Positions 42,536-51,821 of a stretch of 64,000 nucleotides of DNA are shown here, piece by piece. Source of the stretch: Rhizobium mesoamericanum STM3625 (GTDB lineage Bacteria; Pseudomonadota; Alphaproteobacteria; Rhizobiales; Rhizobiaceae). Position numbers and translations under genes: made by a program. How positions within the stretch are numbered: position 1 is the first letter of the stretch; each line of letters opens with the position of its first letter. The notes beneath the pieces were generated by a model. The model was not told where the DNA came from and did not search any database. It saw nothing but the letters and a program-made list of their open reading frames with translations. The stretch spans positions 62,001-126,000 of the forward strand of contig NZ_HF536773.1 in NCBI RefSeq assembly GCF_000312665.1, given 5' to 3'.

Positions 42536-42817
42536 GTGACCAAATCCAAAACGACGACGGATCACGAACACATTCGTGCTTGGGTGGAGGCTCGCAAGGG
42601 CCGTCCCGCTCGGGTGAAGGGTACGGCCAACGGCGGGCTGCTCCGGATTGATTTCGGCGCCCCGGATGAGAATCTAGAGGAAATTCCGTGGGAGGAATTC
42701 TTCGAGATCTTTGACCGCAACAAGCTTGATTTTCTCTATCAGGACAAGACATCGAGCGGTGATCCGAGCCGATTCAACAAATTCGTCGATCGCAAACACG
42801 AACGGCGATCGTCGTGA
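42536..42817 (+). CDS. Conserved hypothetical protein, about 93 residues
   Basis: GTG start with AAGGAG 8 bases upstream. Reads VEARKGRPARVKGTANGGLL, then LRIDFGAPDENLEEIPWEEF and FLYQDKTSSGDPSRFNKFVD. This is a recognisable rhizobial small-protein type, sometimes mislabelled in databases as a glucan-branching enzyme. It has a basic N-terminus, an acidic middle and no catalytic motif. Lies 93 bp after the sigma gene, same direction. Confidence 0.65.
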   Translation: MTKSKTTTDHEHIRAWVEARKGRPARVKGTANGGLLRIDFGAPDENLEEIPWEEFFEIFDRNKLDFLYQDKTSSGDPSRFNKFVDRKHERRSS

Positions 42818-42904
42818 TTTTGCCAGGACGCAGCTACCATATCGCCGGCTGCCACTCGAGGAGAACAGACGAGCGATGTTAGCGTGACCTGGTCGAGCGA
42901 TCGC

Positions 42905-43186
42905 TCAATGAACGACGGTAATAACGGGAATTCCGGCTTCCTCCGCAGCGCGGATGAGTGCTGCGCGTGCCGCCTTGGCTGGGATGTTTCCGTAGATCGC
43001 ATCCAGGCATATTTTCACAGCGGCCATGTATTCCTCGCCGTCATCTGTCGGCCAGGCGACAATCAGGGCCTCGGCAATCTCGCGCAGTGAGGTGACCAAT
43101 CTGTGCTCTTCTTTGCCACTCATGACAAGCATCAGCGGCGCGAAGTCTTCGCTTCTGTGCCAATCCATTACACCAAGCCTTTGCAT
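42905..43186 (-). CDS. DUF982 family protein
   Basis: A 93-residue protein with the DUF982 layout: PLMLVMSGKEEHRLVTSLRE, IAEALIVAWPTDDGEEYMAA and KAARAALIRAAEEAGIPVIT. Small, soluble and uncharacterised. ATG 43186 has AAAGGA 10 bases upstream. A short forward frame starts on the same CAT/ATG (43185) but lacks a ribosome binding site. Confidence 0.75.
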   Translation of the reverse strand: MQRLGVMDWHRSEDFAPLMLVMSGKEEHRLVTSLREIAEALIVAWPTDDGEEYMAAVKICLDAIYGNIPAKAARAALIRAAEEAGIPVITVVH

Positions 43187-43474
43187 GGCTAATAATCCTT
43201 TAACCCTGCAAGAAGCGTTCCCATCCGCTACGAAGCTCGGACGCCCCAACTTGGATCGACAACTGGCATTTGAACAGGGGAGGCTCCGGCGGGAGTTCCG
43301 CAACAACGACCAAGACCTCCCCGATATCCTCTCATACTGGAATGAGAGCATCTAAGTCAGATAATGCCGAGGAAAAGTAGGACCTAAGTCCGACTAGCGA
43401 GCTCGCGCCCGCGATGCATATTAGTATTTGATGAAATATATAATTCCGTGAAGGGGGCGGAAGAGGAGGAGATT

Positions 43475-43747
43475 ATGAAGTTCAGCTCTGACAGCTACAG
43501 CCACGAAGAGTGCTGTTCGCAAGGCCATAGTTCGGCTTCGACGATCGCTTCGATCGAAGCAGCGCTGTCCGCTGATCCGGATATCGATAGCAATGCCATT
43601 GCCATCAGGATGCTCGGCCCTATCGTGCTGCTTGAGGGCTTCATAACCAACACCTCAGACCGCGAGAAAGTCATCTCGCTCGCTGCGATGATCGCAGGCC
43701 CGGAGAATGTCCAGGATCGGATGCTAAGCCGATTCCCCACACAGTAA
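43475..43747 (+). CDS. BON-domain protein
   Basis: A 90-residue protein. After a polar, Cys/His-containing start (YSHEECCSQGHSS) comes one BON domain: IEAALSADPDIDSNAIAIRM, LGPIVLLEGFITNTSDREKV and ISLAAMIAGPENVQDRM, with the conserved central Gly. BON domains bind membranes or lipids, as in OsmY. No signal peptide is visible, unlike OsmY. GGAGGAG lies 6 bases before ATG 43475. Confidence 0.8.
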   Translation: MKFSSDSYSHEECCSQGHSSASTIASIEAALSADPDIDSNAIAIRMLGPIVLLEGFITNTSDREKVISLAAMIAGPENVQDRMLSRFPTQ

Positions 43748-43809
43748 AAACGGTATCCCTGAGAATCTAGGACGAAAGTCCAACGATGCCAGACTGAAGT
43801 CCTAGCTCG

Positions 43810-43834
43810 GGAACCGTCCCTCCATCAGACAGTT
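43810..43834 (+). promoter_or_regulatory. EcfG-type promoter for the DUF1236 pair
   Basis: GGAAC (43810-43814), 16 bp, AGTT (43831-43834), 42 bp before ATG 43877. Confidence 0.7.
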
Positions 43835-43876
43835 TGTTCTGCAGCGGTTAAGCCGCACTAGAATGGAGGAAAACCA

Positions 43877-44272
43877 ATGAATATCAAAGCAATAGGAATT
43901 GTAGCAAGTATGCTGGTTGCATCAACGTCTGCCTTTGCGCAGTCTTCGACCGTAACGGGTGCAGCAGGCGGCGCAGCAACTGGTGCGATCGTCGGCGGTC
44001 CGGTTGGTGCGGCGGTCGGTGGCATCGTTGGCGGTGTAGCAGGCACCCTTATTGATCCGCCACCGCAGAAGGTGGTGACCTATGTTCAGCAGGTCCCTGC
44101 GCCGAGCGAACGCGTCGTGGTAAAGGAGAAGATTGTTGTCGGTCAACCCTTGCCGAAGACTGTGGTTGTAACGCCAGTTCCCGATGACCCGAAGTATGCG
44201 TACGCGGTTGTTAATGACCAGCGTGTGATCGTCGAGCCTTCCTCCCGGAAGGTAATCCAGGTCATCCAGTGA
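43877..44272 (+). CDS. Secreted glycine-zipper/DUF1236-like protein
   Basis: A 131-residue protein with a signal peptide ending in TSAFAQ (about residue 22). A glycine-zipper hydrophobic region follows (GAAGGAATGAIVGGPVGAAV, VGGIVGGVAGTLI), and then a DUF1236-type C-terminus with VVVKEKIVVGQPLPKTVVVT and VVNDQRVIVEPSSRKVIQVI. It is probably periplasmic or outer-membrane associated; function unknown. GGAGG lies 8 bases upstream. Confidence 0.75.
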   Translation: MNIKAIGIVASMLVASTSAFAQSSTVTGAAGGAATGAIVGGPVGAAVGGIVGGVAGTLIDPPPQKVVTYVQQVPAPSERVVVKEKIVVGQPLPKTVVVTPVPDDPKYAYAVVNDQRVIVEPSSRKVIQVIQ

Positions 44273-44376
44273 TCACTGGGCGGCTCCTGCCGCCCTCTTC
44301 CAACATCAAGGGCACGCAAGCAACGCATGAGAATGCGGGCGGGCTGGCGTCGCGTGCCCAATTCCCGGAGTTCATC

Positions 44377-45231
44377 ATGAAGAGCAATCATCTGACGATG
44401 ATCCTCGCCGCTTTATCACTCAGCGTCTCGCCACTTGCAACATTGCCGGCCGCCGCCCAGGACAAGCAGGGAAGCGGCCAATCCCAGTCTGGATCTCACA
44501 CAGCAACTCCAGCAGGCTCGGGAGCACAGTCGGACACGCAAACCAGAGCTAGCGCCACCGGTACCGACTGTACCCCCGATGCTTCGGGAGCCTGCCCGCA
44601 GGGCAAGGGCCAGCCATCGCAGCAGAGGCCCCGCCAGGGTTCAGATGTGCAAAAGAGCGCCAAGCAGCCATCGAACGATAACTCCTCAACGAGTGGAAGC
44701 GCGTCCGGCAAAACTTCGACAGAGACCAAGACCAAGTTCGAATCGCAAGATGCTTCTGGTGGCACCACAACAGAGCAGAAGTCCAACACCAAGACTGGAA
44801 CCACGGACGACAGCGGTTCGGCCCCCTCAAGCGCGAAGAGCAGCACCACACAGAGCGGTGATGCGGCCAAGCAGTCGAACCAAAACTCATCGACCACCAA
44901 CAACGGCTCTTCTGAAACCAACACCAACAACACAGCCACGACGAACAACCAGACTTCGAACATGAAGACCGACGTCAGCATATCAGTCGAGCAGCAGACC
45001 GAGATAAGACAGGTCGTCAAAGAGGTGCATGTCGCACCCGTGAAGGAAGTGAACTTCACCGTGGCCGTCGGCACGAAAATCCCAAAGACGGTGCGACTTG
45101 AACGGCTGCCGCCGCGCATTGTGAAGATCGTTCCGGAGTACGATGGTTACCGCTTCTTCCTCCTTGCGGATGGCCGGATCGTTATCGTCGATCCCGATGC
45201 TCTCACGATTGTTTACATAATGACGGCCTGA
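44377..45231 (+). CDS. Secreted low-complexity DUF1236 protein
   Basis: A 284-residue protein: signal peptide (LTMILAALSLSVSPLATLPA), then about 170 residues of Ser/Thr/Gln/Asn/Lys-rich low-complexity sequence. The C-terminal DUF1236 domain has VSISVEQQTEIRQVVKEVHV, FTVAVGTKIPKTVRLERLPP and GYRFFLLADGRIVIVDPDAL. It shares its C-terminal layout with the upstream gene, so the two probably act together in the envelope. ATG 44377 is taken; no separate promoter was found in the 104-bp gap. Confidence 0.75.
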   Translation: MKSNHLTMILAALSLSVSPLATLPAAAQDKQGSGQSQSGSHTATPAGSGAQSDTQTRASATGTDCTPDASGACPQGKGQPSQQRPRQGSDVQKSAKQPSNDNSSTSGSASGKTSTETKTKFESQDASGGTTTEQKSNTKTGTTDDSGSAPSSAKSSTTQSGDAAKQSNQNSSTTNNGSSETNTNNTATTNNQTSNMKTDVSISVEQQTEIRQVVKEVHVAPVKEVNFTVAVGTKIPKTVRLERLPPRIVKIVPEYDGYRFFLLADGRIVIVDPDALTIVYIMTA

Positions 45232-45284
45232 GCGGGCAGCTCCGGCGGCGTCTCATGCGTCGCCGGGCTGCGAGAGGACAACCA

Positions 45285-45437
45285 ATGATCTACAATGAAG
45301 AAAAGTCGTCGGGCATGGCCTTTCCCCTCATCGTCATCCTCTTCGTTATGGCGACGATGGTCGGCGCGCTAGTGCTCACAGCGGACAACACGACGTCGAC
45401 ACGGGTTTGGGTTCCCTCTAGCGCGGCGGGTCCTTGA
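45285..45437 (+). CDS. Small membrane protein (50 residues)
   Basis: One hydrophobic helix, MAFPLIVILFVMATMVGALV, preceded by a short charged start. GAGAGGA lies 7 bases before ATG 45285. Function unknown; possibly cotranscribed with the DUF1236 genes. Confidence 0.55.
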   Translation: MIYNEEKSSGMAFPLIVILFVMATMVGALVLTADNTTSTRVWVPSSAAGP

Positions 45438-45626
45438 TCCCGTTTCATGATGCTCACCGCAGGCAAGCGCCGAGCAAATTTTCATATATGACACACCATC
45501 CTTGATCACCCCCATGCCGACCTCGGCCGCAACATAGCGTCGACACCGATTTCGTCTCAACGAGCCTGCGTACGGATCTCGGCGCGCATTTTCGCAGACT
45601 GCGAACCGACCTGGCGGCTTACCGGA

Positions 45627-45884
45627 TCAACCTGTGAGCCCCTGAGCCGGTGGGGCGTCGTCTGCCAACATCCCCCGCGCGGCGTCTACCAATGGCCTTA
45701 GATGATGGAGTTCATGGACGCCCTGTTGATATAGCTCGATGATGATGGCCGCGACGCGCTCGGCTTCATCGGAGGTAAGCGCGACGTTATTCGCGGTGCA
45801 GAATTCTTCGAGAATCAATTTGCATTTGGACAAATCTTCTGATGTCAGCGGCTCGTCGTGCCGGTGATATCTCGGCGTCATTTC
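45627..45884 (-). CDS. Hypothetical 85-residue protein
   Basis: ATG 45884 with GGGAGGAA just upstream. Includes LSKCKLILEEFCTANNVALT and DEAERVAAIIIELYQQGVHE: helical, soluble, no known motif. The frame continues to 45947 but the strong ribosome binding site favours 45884. Confidence 0.55.
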   Translation of the reverse strand, partial: EMTPRYHRHDEPLTSEDLSKCKLILEEFCTANNVALTSDEAERVAAIIIELYQQGVHELHHLRPLVDAARGMLADDAPPAQGLTG

Positions 45885-46073
45885 CGTTCCTCCCTTCTTC
45901 ATCCCAAAGCTCACTTTGAAGGTGGTTTCGAATTTTTCGTGATTCAAGAGCTGACGATTGCCCCTTATATGGCCTTAGGGCTGACGTCTGAGTGAGGCTT
46001 CACAACATATTGGCGCAGAAAGCTTGAGCTATCGGAGGTAACGAACGCGCCTTGCCAGATTACGTCATCAAGC

Positions 46074-47045
46074 TCAGACAGGAAGTTTAATTGTCGCTGC
46101 TAAGCCTGTCGAGTTGAAGTCGAGTTCGACAGTGCCACCCAGATGTGCGGTCGTTCCCTCGATCAGTTCGGTGCCATGTCCCCTGTGGGCCGGCGGCGTT
46201 ACTGGAGGTCCATTTTCCTCGCGCCACACGCACGTTAAGTATTTTCGGTTCCTTGGCCCATCATCAAGCGACCACCGCACATGAACTTCGCCGTCAGGAC
46301 GGGACAATGCACCGAACTTTGCTGCATTGGTCGCCAGTTCGTGGAATATCATGCTTGTAGCGACGATCTTTGAAGCCTTGATCTGAATGGATGGCCCCTC
46401 GCAAACAAGACGCTCCACGTCGCCGACCGATTGCCTGAGGAGGGTTTCGAAATCAGCGGGATCGGAGTTGGCGGCAATCTCCTGAGCGCGCAGCGTCGTC
46501 TCAAGCCGCCCTAAAAGACTGTCGCGATATTCGACGCCGGTGCGACCTTCGGCTTGCGTATGCATCGCGAGCGATCGCACCACGGCGAAAAGATTCTTCA
46601 TGCGGTGCCGCGACTCCGAAATGATAAAATTCTTTTCGACATCGTGACGGTGTCGCTCAGTCACATCCTCGAAGAGAACAAGAATATTCGTACTGTTGTC
46701 ATCTGGATGAACCAATCGTCGAGCGTCAACGAGGAAGGTGCGCCGTCCAATCAACGGGAAGTCGTGCTCAACTTCAAAGCCGACGACGGCCGCCGCTTTC
46801 GGAATAATCGAACCGATAAGCTGCCGAAGTTCGGGAATGTTCCATTGCCCATTTCCAAGTTCAAAGAAGGCCTGTCCAAGGATGTCATCCCGGTCGACCT
46901 TGAACGTCTTCAAGAACGCATTGTTCGCTGTCGACACAAATTGGCTCTGATCGAGAACGACGATTGGCTGGGTCATCGTATCAACGACGCCCTGCGCCTG
47001 GACATGCCCAGCCCTCAACAAGCGGTAAAGGTCTTCCAGCATCAT
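46074..47045 (-). CDS. PAS-HWE sensor histidine kinase
   Basis: A 323-residue cytoplasmic kinase. The PAS domain is at about 18-130 (VVDTMTQPIVVLDQSQFVST, ending LVLFEDVTERHRHD). HWE dimerisation sequence: IISESRHRMKNLFAVVRSLA (His 147). ATP-binding region: FHELATNAAKFGAL, CVWREENGP and HRGHGTELIEGTTAHLGG. It is a second candidate input kinase for the general stress pathway alongside the one at 20387. ATG 47045 (GGAAG upstream) is chosen; the frame extends to 47285 through unlikely sequence. Divergent from the Crp/Fnr regulator. Confidence 0.87.
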   Translation of the reverse strand: MMLEDLYRLLRAGHVQAQGVVDTMTQPIVVLDQSQFVSTANNAFLKTFKVDRDDILGQAFFELGNGQWNIPELRQLIGSIIPKAAAVVGFEVEHDFPLIGRRTFLVDARRLVHPDDNSTNILVLFEDVTERHRHDVEKNFIISESRHRMKNLFAVVRSLAMHTQAEGRTGVEYRDSLLGRLETTLRAQEIAANSDPADFETLLRQSVGDVERLVCEGPSIQIKASKIVATSMIFHELATNAAKFGALSRPDGEVHVRWSLDDGPRNRKYLTCVWREENGPPVTPPAHRGHGTELIEGTTAHLGGTVELDFNSTGLAATIKLPV

Positions 47046-47312
47046 TCTGGCTTCCATGGCGTACAACGGCCCGTGTACGCAAACTCGCAATCTAACGAAT
47101 ATTGCGCGCTGTGCAGATTCTGCAACGCCCCAATACGCATGAGGGCTTGCAGGCATGCCGGCCCTCCCCTCAGCGGCGATTTTCCCACAAGAACAGTGGC
47201 TGAAACCTTTTCCGACGAAGTTTGTTTGAACGCGTCCGTCGCTTGCTGATCGCACTCGAATTCGAAGCCAACCAACCGGCGACAAACAGAGGATCCGACG
47301 GAGGCCGGCCCT

Positions 47313-48062
47313 ATGACCATAAACCGCACCAGCAATAGACTCCTTAACTCCCTATCCGATGAAGATTACAGTCTGATCAAAGATCGGCTTGAAGAAATCG
47401 ACCTACCGAAGGGTCTTCATCTCGCCAAGGTAGGGGAACCGTTTAGTTTCGCGTACTTCCCGTCCACTGGCATTGCATCTGTCGTTGCCGTCTCGCCCAC
47501 CGGGCGGCGAGCGGAGGCCGGCATGGCGGGGCGTGAGGGTTTTGCCCCAATCGCCGGCCTGATACATCCCGGCCGCGGGCCCTTCGATATCGCCGTTCAG
47601 GTTGCGGGAACCGGACTTAGACTGCCACTGTCAACCCTCCGCGATGCGATGGATCGAAGCCGTGAGCTCACCGATTTGTTGCTGCGGTACGTACTGGCAT
47701 TTCACTTCCAAGTCGCCTACACAGCCTTATCAAATGCGTCGCATACTGTAGATGTTCGGCTCGCACGATGGATCTTGATGTCTCAGGATCGGATGGAAAG
47801 CCATGAACTCGCCCTGACGCATGATTTCATTTCCCTGATGCTCGCCGTTCGCCGGCCGTCCGTAACGATGGCCCTGCACACGCTGGAAGGTGAACGCCTC
47901 ATACGAGCTGAGCGCGCCAATGTCATCGTGCGTGATCGCACAGCGCTGGAAACGTTCGCAGGAGACGCCTATGGGGTTCCGGAGCGTGAATATCATCGAC
48001 TGATCGACGTTGAACGAGAGAAGCCTAAGGCAATGCTCACCACCGTCGGGGCGTCGGCATAG
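47313..48062 (+). CDS. Crp/Fnr-family transcriptional regulator
   Basis: A 249-residue regulator with an N-terminal cyclic-nucleotide-binding-type barrel (KGLHLAKVGEPFSFAYFPST, GREGFAPIAGL) and a C-terminal winged helix (LARWILMSQDRMESHELALT, LMLAVRRPSVTMALHTLEGE). The Fnr [4Fe-4S] Cys cluster is absent and the Arg expected for cAMP is not obvious, so the ligand is unknown. This type is frequent in rhizobia. GGAGG lies 8 bases before ATG. Confidence 0.85.
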   Translation: MTINRTSNRLLNSLSDEDYSLIKDRLEEIDLPKGLHLAKVGEPFSFAYFPSTGIASVVAVSPTGRRAEAGMAGREGFAPIAGLIHPGRGPFDIAVQVAGTGLRLPLSTLRDAMDRSRELTDLLLRYVLAFHFQVAYTALSNASHTVDVRLARWILMSQDRMESHELALTHDFISLMLAVRRPSVTMALHTLEGERLIRAERANVIVRDRTALETFAGDAYGVPEREYHRLIDVEREKPKAMLTTVGASA

Positions 48063-48201
48063 ACGTCAAGATCCGTCTTAACAACGCCGTTGCGAATAGA
48101 TCAACCGAAGCAAGATATGCCTCAGTGCAGGTTCGTTCTCGTCCATGTCCAAGCGTCGGCACCTCCGGCGCCGGAGCAATCCAATTTCACCCGCTCCTTT
48201 G

Positions 48202-48226
48202 GGAACATCCCCGGAAACGGATCGTT
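48202..48226 (+). promoter_or_regulatory. EcfG-type promoter for the second treZ-like gene
   Basis: GGAAC (48202-48206), 16 bp, CGTT (48223-48226), a full consensus match, 66 bp before ATG 48293. Confidence 0.75.
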
Positions 48227-48292
48227 GATTGAGAACGATTCCAAGGACGTTCCATGACCTCCCAATCTTCCAGATCCCATCAATGTTCAGAC

Positions 48293-50227
48293 ATGAAAAC
48301 CCCTCGGCGCAGATATCCAATCGGCGCCGAGTTCCTCGATGGTGGCGTATCATTTCGGGTCTGGGCGCCCTCCAGGACCCGCGTCCGCGTGGTGATTGAT
48401 GGAGATGAGGAACACGAGCTGTCGAATGATGTAGGAGGATATTTTTCCGCCTTCATTGGCGGCATCGCTGCGAGCACAAAGTATTGGTTTCGACTTGATA
48501 ATGACCAAGAGCAATACGCAGACCCTGCCTCTCGCTTTCAACCAACCGGACCAATAGGCCCATCAGTCGTCATCGATCCCAATCTTTACGTCTGGAACGA
48601 CAGGAATTGGGAGGGTCCGAGCACGACTAACCTTGTCTTTTATGAAATGCATATCGGTACGTTTACGTACGAAGGGACGCTGGCAGCAGCAAGCCATAGA
48701 TTGAGCTGCTTGAAAGAGATTGGAATCACCTGTGTCGAGCTGATGCCACTAAACGAATTCGAGGGCGAATTCGGTTGGGGTTACGATGGAACGCTCCTTT
48801 ATGCTCCGACCCACCTCTACGGCACACCAGACGAGCTTAGGGCATTTGTCGATGCCGCCCACCAACTGGGCATCAGTGTTATTCTCGATGTCGTTTACAA
48901 CCATTTTGGCCACGGCAATCGCTTCGCCGATTTCACCCCTGACTATTTCACGGACCGCTACGAGAACGAATGGGGCAGATCCCTCAACTTCGATGGAGCA
49001 AATTCGCACGGGGTGCGAGAATACGTCACGGCAAATGCTGCATATTGGATCGATGAATACCACCTCGATGGGCTTCGCATTGATGCGACACAGGCCCTCT
49101 TTGACGAAGGCCCGGAACACATCATTTCGGTGATCGCAAGACGGGCAAGACGCGCCGCTGGCAATAGACGAACCATTCTGGTCAGCGAGAACGAACCACA
49201 ACAAGCTCGCATGGTCCGGCCTCAGCACAACGGAGGCTATGGCCTTGACGCACTGTGGAACGATGATTTTCATCATTCGGCAATCGTGGCGATCACCGGG
49301 CGTCAGGAGGCCTACTATCACGACCATCGCGGCAACGCTCAGGAGTTCGTCTCCGCTGCCAAGTACGGCTACCTATTTCAAGGCCAGCGCTATGACTGGC
49401 AGGATGCGGGTCGTGGCTCGCCAGCGCTGGACCTGACAGCCTCAAACTTCGTGCACTTCCTGCAAAATCACGACCAGATCGCCAATTCAAGCTGCGGCGC
49501 GAGGATTAGCGAGATTGCCGCACCCGCGCGCCTCCGGGCAATGACGGCGGTTCTGCTGCTCGGGCCACAGATGCCAATGCTATTTCAGGGACAGGAATTT
49601 GCGGCATCTTCCCCTTTTCCCTATTTTGCCGATCGCGTCGGGGAGCTTGCGTGCAGCGTCCGCCAAGGACGGATCGATTTTATCGCCCAATTCCCGAACC
49701 TGACCGATCCGGCGCTTATCAGTAAGCTTGCTGACCCATGTGATCGAAGAACATTCGAGCAGGCAAAACTGGATTGGTCGGAGCGAGAAAAGAACTCAAA
49801 AGTCGTTGCGCTTCATCGCGATCTCTTGGCGCTCAGACACAACCACGCGGCATTTCATGCGCAACTATCTGCCTTGCGTGACGAACTGGATGGCAGCGTG
49901 ATTTCCGATTCAGCATTTCTGCTGCGCTATCACGCGCCGGCCGTCGACGACGAACGATTGTTGATTGTCAATATCGGCAATGACCTTCCCATCGACAGTC
50001 TGGCAGATCCACTCTTTGCTCCGCCCGCACAGACAGAGTGGCAGGTGATCTGGTCGAGCGAGGATCCCGCCTACGGCGGTAGCGGGCGTCGGGCCTATGA
50101 TTTTGCCAAGCGGTGGGTACTGAATGCCGATGTTGCCCTTGTGCTCGCGCCGGTTTTATGCAGGCCGCGAGAACGGCGATCGGTTGGCGACTTGCGGGCA
50201 TGGCAAATCCAAATCTCCCGCAGGTAG
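48293..50227 (+). CDS. Second TreZ-like malto-oligosyltrehalose trehalohydrolase
   Basis: A 644-residue GH13 protein with the same block order as the TreZ at 35096: FRVWAPSRTRVRVVIDGDEE, MHIGTFTYEGTL, DVVYNHFGHGNR, DGLRIDATQALFDEG (nucleophile), VSENEPQQARM (acid/base) and LQNHDQIANSSCG. It is about 50 residues longer, with more sequence at the C-terminus. It stands alone with its own consensus EcfG-type promoter, whereas the first copy is operonic. It may be a true isozyme or act on a related alpha-glucan. ATG 48293 is favoured over 48254. Confidence 0.85.
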   Translation: MKTPRRRYPIGAEFLDGGVSFRVWAPSRTRVRVVIDGDEEHELSNDVGGYFSAFIGGIAASTKYWFRLDNDQEQYADPASRFQPTGPIGPSVVIDPNLYVWNDRNWEGPSTTNLVFYEMHIGTFTYEGTLAAASHRLSCLKEIGITCVELMPLNEFEGEFGWGYDGTLLYAPTHLYGTPDELRAFVDAAHQLGISVILDVVYNHFGHGNRFADFTPDYFTDRYENEWGRSLNFDGANSHGVREYVTANAAYWIDEYHLDGLRIDATQALFDEGPEHIISVIARRARRAAGNRRTILVSENEPQQARMVRPQHNGGYGLDALWNDDFHHSAIVAITGRQEAYYHDHRGNAQEFVSAAKYGYLFQGQRYDWQDAGRGSPALDLTASNFVHFLQNHDQIANSSCGARISEIAAPARLRAMTAVLLLGPQMPMLFQGQEFAASSPFPYFADRVGELACSVRQGRIDFIAQFPNLTDPALISKLADPCDRRTFEQAKLDWSEREKNSKVVALHRDLLALRHNHAAFHAQLSALRDELDGSVISDSAFLLRYHAPAVDDERLLIVNIGNDLPIDSLADPLFAPPAQTEWQVIWSSEDPAYGGSGRRAYDFAKRWVLNADVALVLAPVLCRPRERRSVGDLRAWQIQISRR

Positions 50228-50334
50228 GCATCGCTCGAGCGACTCCATGTTCCTCATCTGCGCCGAGCTTCCAGGCAAACCGATCCAATTCTTCCTGTTT
50301 GGCTTGATGATCGATAGACCTCAATTGAGCAGCT

Positions 50335-50359
50335 GGAACTCGCAGCCGTCACGACGGTT
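50335..50359 (+). promoter_or_regulatory. EcfG-type promoter for the 68-residue basic protein
   Basis: GGAAC (50335-50339), 16 bp, GGTT (50356-50359), 114 bp before ATG 50474. Confidence 0.6.
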
Positions 50360-50473
50360 TATCCCTAACCGTAGATTGGTGTTTGAAGAAGTGAGCGAGG
50401 CCAAACGCACGGGCTACAGCTGCAAAGTCTGTGCAAACCACGAGTAGCCCGAATGAACAATGGAGCAAAACCG

Positions 50474-50680
50474 ATGACGAACAGAAGAGACGCACAAGGT
50501 CAATTCGCCCCCTCCCAGGCAAAGCGCGACAGTACCGGCGTATCCAGTGCTAAGCCCACGGTTGTTACAGGCTCCGAAGATGCAACCGTCAACAAGGTTT
50601 CGCGGCGTAGGAAGAAGGTGAAGGATTGGGATCTGAACTATGACATATCAGAGGTCAAGGAAGACAATGATCAGGGCTAG
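50474..50680 (+). CDS. Small basic hydrophilic protein
   Basis: A 68-residue protein rich in Lys/Arg/Gln/Ser (RRDAQGQFAPSQAKRDSTGV, SRRRKKVKDWDLNYDISEVK), probably disordered. GGAG lies 8 bases before ATG 50474; ATG 50453 is an alternative. Under an EcfG-type promoter; function unknown. Confidence 0.55.
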   Translation: MTNRRDAQGQFAPSQAKRDSTGVSSAKPTVVTGSEDATVNKVSRRRKKVKDWDLNYDISEVKEDNDQG

Positions 50681-50701
50681 ACAGAGCCCAGCCCTCCGGT
50701 G

Positions 50702-51007
50702 TCATACGAGTACGCCCCATGCATTGTTCCACTGCAGGCCCTCGGCCAGTTCTACATAGATCGACTTGAGCTCGGCATTCCGCACATGGTCTCGGGCAAG
50801 TCGGAAAGCCGCCTCTGGTGCCATCTCCTCACCCGGAAAGATGGCATCGTCGGTCCCGGGCGGCATGATCTTGCGAACATAGCCCCTCACCTTATGGCCG
50901 GAATGGTAAAGCCTTACAACGATTGAACCAGTAATCGCGTTGTCAGGTGTAAATGCACGATAGATCTGCATGATATCGCTCTCTGTGACACGAAGCGAAA
51001 CTTCCAT
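50702..51007 (-). CDS. Hypothetical 101-residue protein
   Basis: Reads MEVSLRVTESDIMQIYRAFT, then ITGSIVVRLYHSGHKVRGYV and EMAPEAAFRLARDHVRNAEL. Mixed alpha/beta, soluble, no known motif. The start is ATG 51007 (ATG 50971 possible). The EcfG-type promoter at 51048-51072 rules out the longer frame to 51253. Confidence 0.6.
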   Translation of the reverse strand: MEVSLRVTESDIMQIYRAFTPDNAITGSIVVRLYHSGHKVRGYVRKIMPPGTDDAIFPGEEMAPEAAFRLARDHVRNAELKSIYVELAEGLQWNNAWGVLV

Positions 51008-51047
51008 CCCGGACGAGGCGACGTGCACCCGTACCCAGTCCCCGCCA

Positions 51048-51072
51048 AACCCGCGGTTGGACCGCAAGTTCC
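51048..51072 (-). promoter_or_regulatory. EcfG-type promoter for the 101-residue protein
   Basis: Reverse strand GGAAC (51072-51068), 16 bp, GGTT (51051-51048), 40 bp before ATG 51007. Confidence 0.7.
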
Positions 51073-51440
51073 CACATTTGGCTGTCAATCTTCCGGACCT
51101 GCTTGAACCACCAGAAGCTCCGAACGTGAAACGACCCTTGCCAATTAGAGGTTCGACACAGAGCAAGCAATTGGAGAACGGGTGCCGATGGCCGACCTCG
51201 AGCCCGGCCCCATGCGACAGAAAATGCGTCCGCGGAAAACACGCGTTTTGCATAGGACGGCAGCTGGCGAATAATCTAGGGCGGAGTTTCGGCTACCACC
51301 ATTCGAAGAAAAGTCCAAACGGGGGGAATTTCAAAATATGAGGCCATGCAAAACGGGCTGTCCGCACGTGACCAGCTAGCCAGGAAAACTAAACGACGAC
51401 GCCAAACCCGCACCGGCCGTCGGCAAAGCCCATCTCCTCC

Positions 51441-51821
51441 TCACTGAATCACTCGAATTCTGTCCTGTCTTTCTCTATGCAGGCGCGCGGCCTTGGCAAG
51501 CGCCTTGGAGATCTGTTCGGCGGTAAACGGCTTAGTGATGACCTCGCAGGCGCCCTCGAGCCCCGTTCCCAGGTCTTCCGGTATCGCAGTCACATAAATG
51601 ACCTCCACCCCGAAACGGTCCATCAGCTTGCGGCCCAGCGCCGGGCCTGTCATACCGTCGGCAAGCCTGAGATCAACCAAAGCAATGTCTGCTTTGTTGG
51701 CATAGGCAAGCGCCTGCTCCATCGTCGCTAAGGGCTCCAAGCTGCAATATCCGGCTTGCTCGACGATGCTCTGGAGATCCATTGCGATATAGTACTCGTC
51801 CTCCACGATCATGACGTTCAT
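51441..51821 (-). CDS. Single-domain response regulator
   Basis: A 126-residue receiver: VMIVEDEYYIAMDL, Asp 50 (IALVDLRLAD), VIYVTAIPED with Thr 78, and Lys 97-Pro 98. It has the same general build as the FAT GUY receivers but VTAIP in place of the signature. AGGAGG lies 8 bases upstream of ATG 51821. No kinase is adjacent. Confidence 0.85.
   Translation of the reverse strand: MNVMIVEDEYYIAMDLQSIVEQAGYCSLEPLATMEQALAYANKADIALVDLRLADGMTGPALGRKLMDRFGVEVIYVTAIPEDLGTGLEGACEVITKPFTAEQISKALAKAARLHRERQDRIRVIQ

Noticed and set aside
43185..43355. Short forward frame of 57 codons starting on the DUF982 start
   Set aside because: Protein-like in part but no ribosome binding site and it shares the start bases with a better-supported reverse gene; left uncalled.
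44496..45119. Reverse-strand frame of 207 codons rich in Val/Leu/Ser
   Set aside because: Antisense of the low-complexity region of the DUF1236 gene; arises from repetitive codons.
50231..50242. Perfect 12-bp palindrome TCGCTCGAGCGA after the second treZ
   Set aside because: Too short to form a hairpin with a loop and unrelated to other sites; likely chance.
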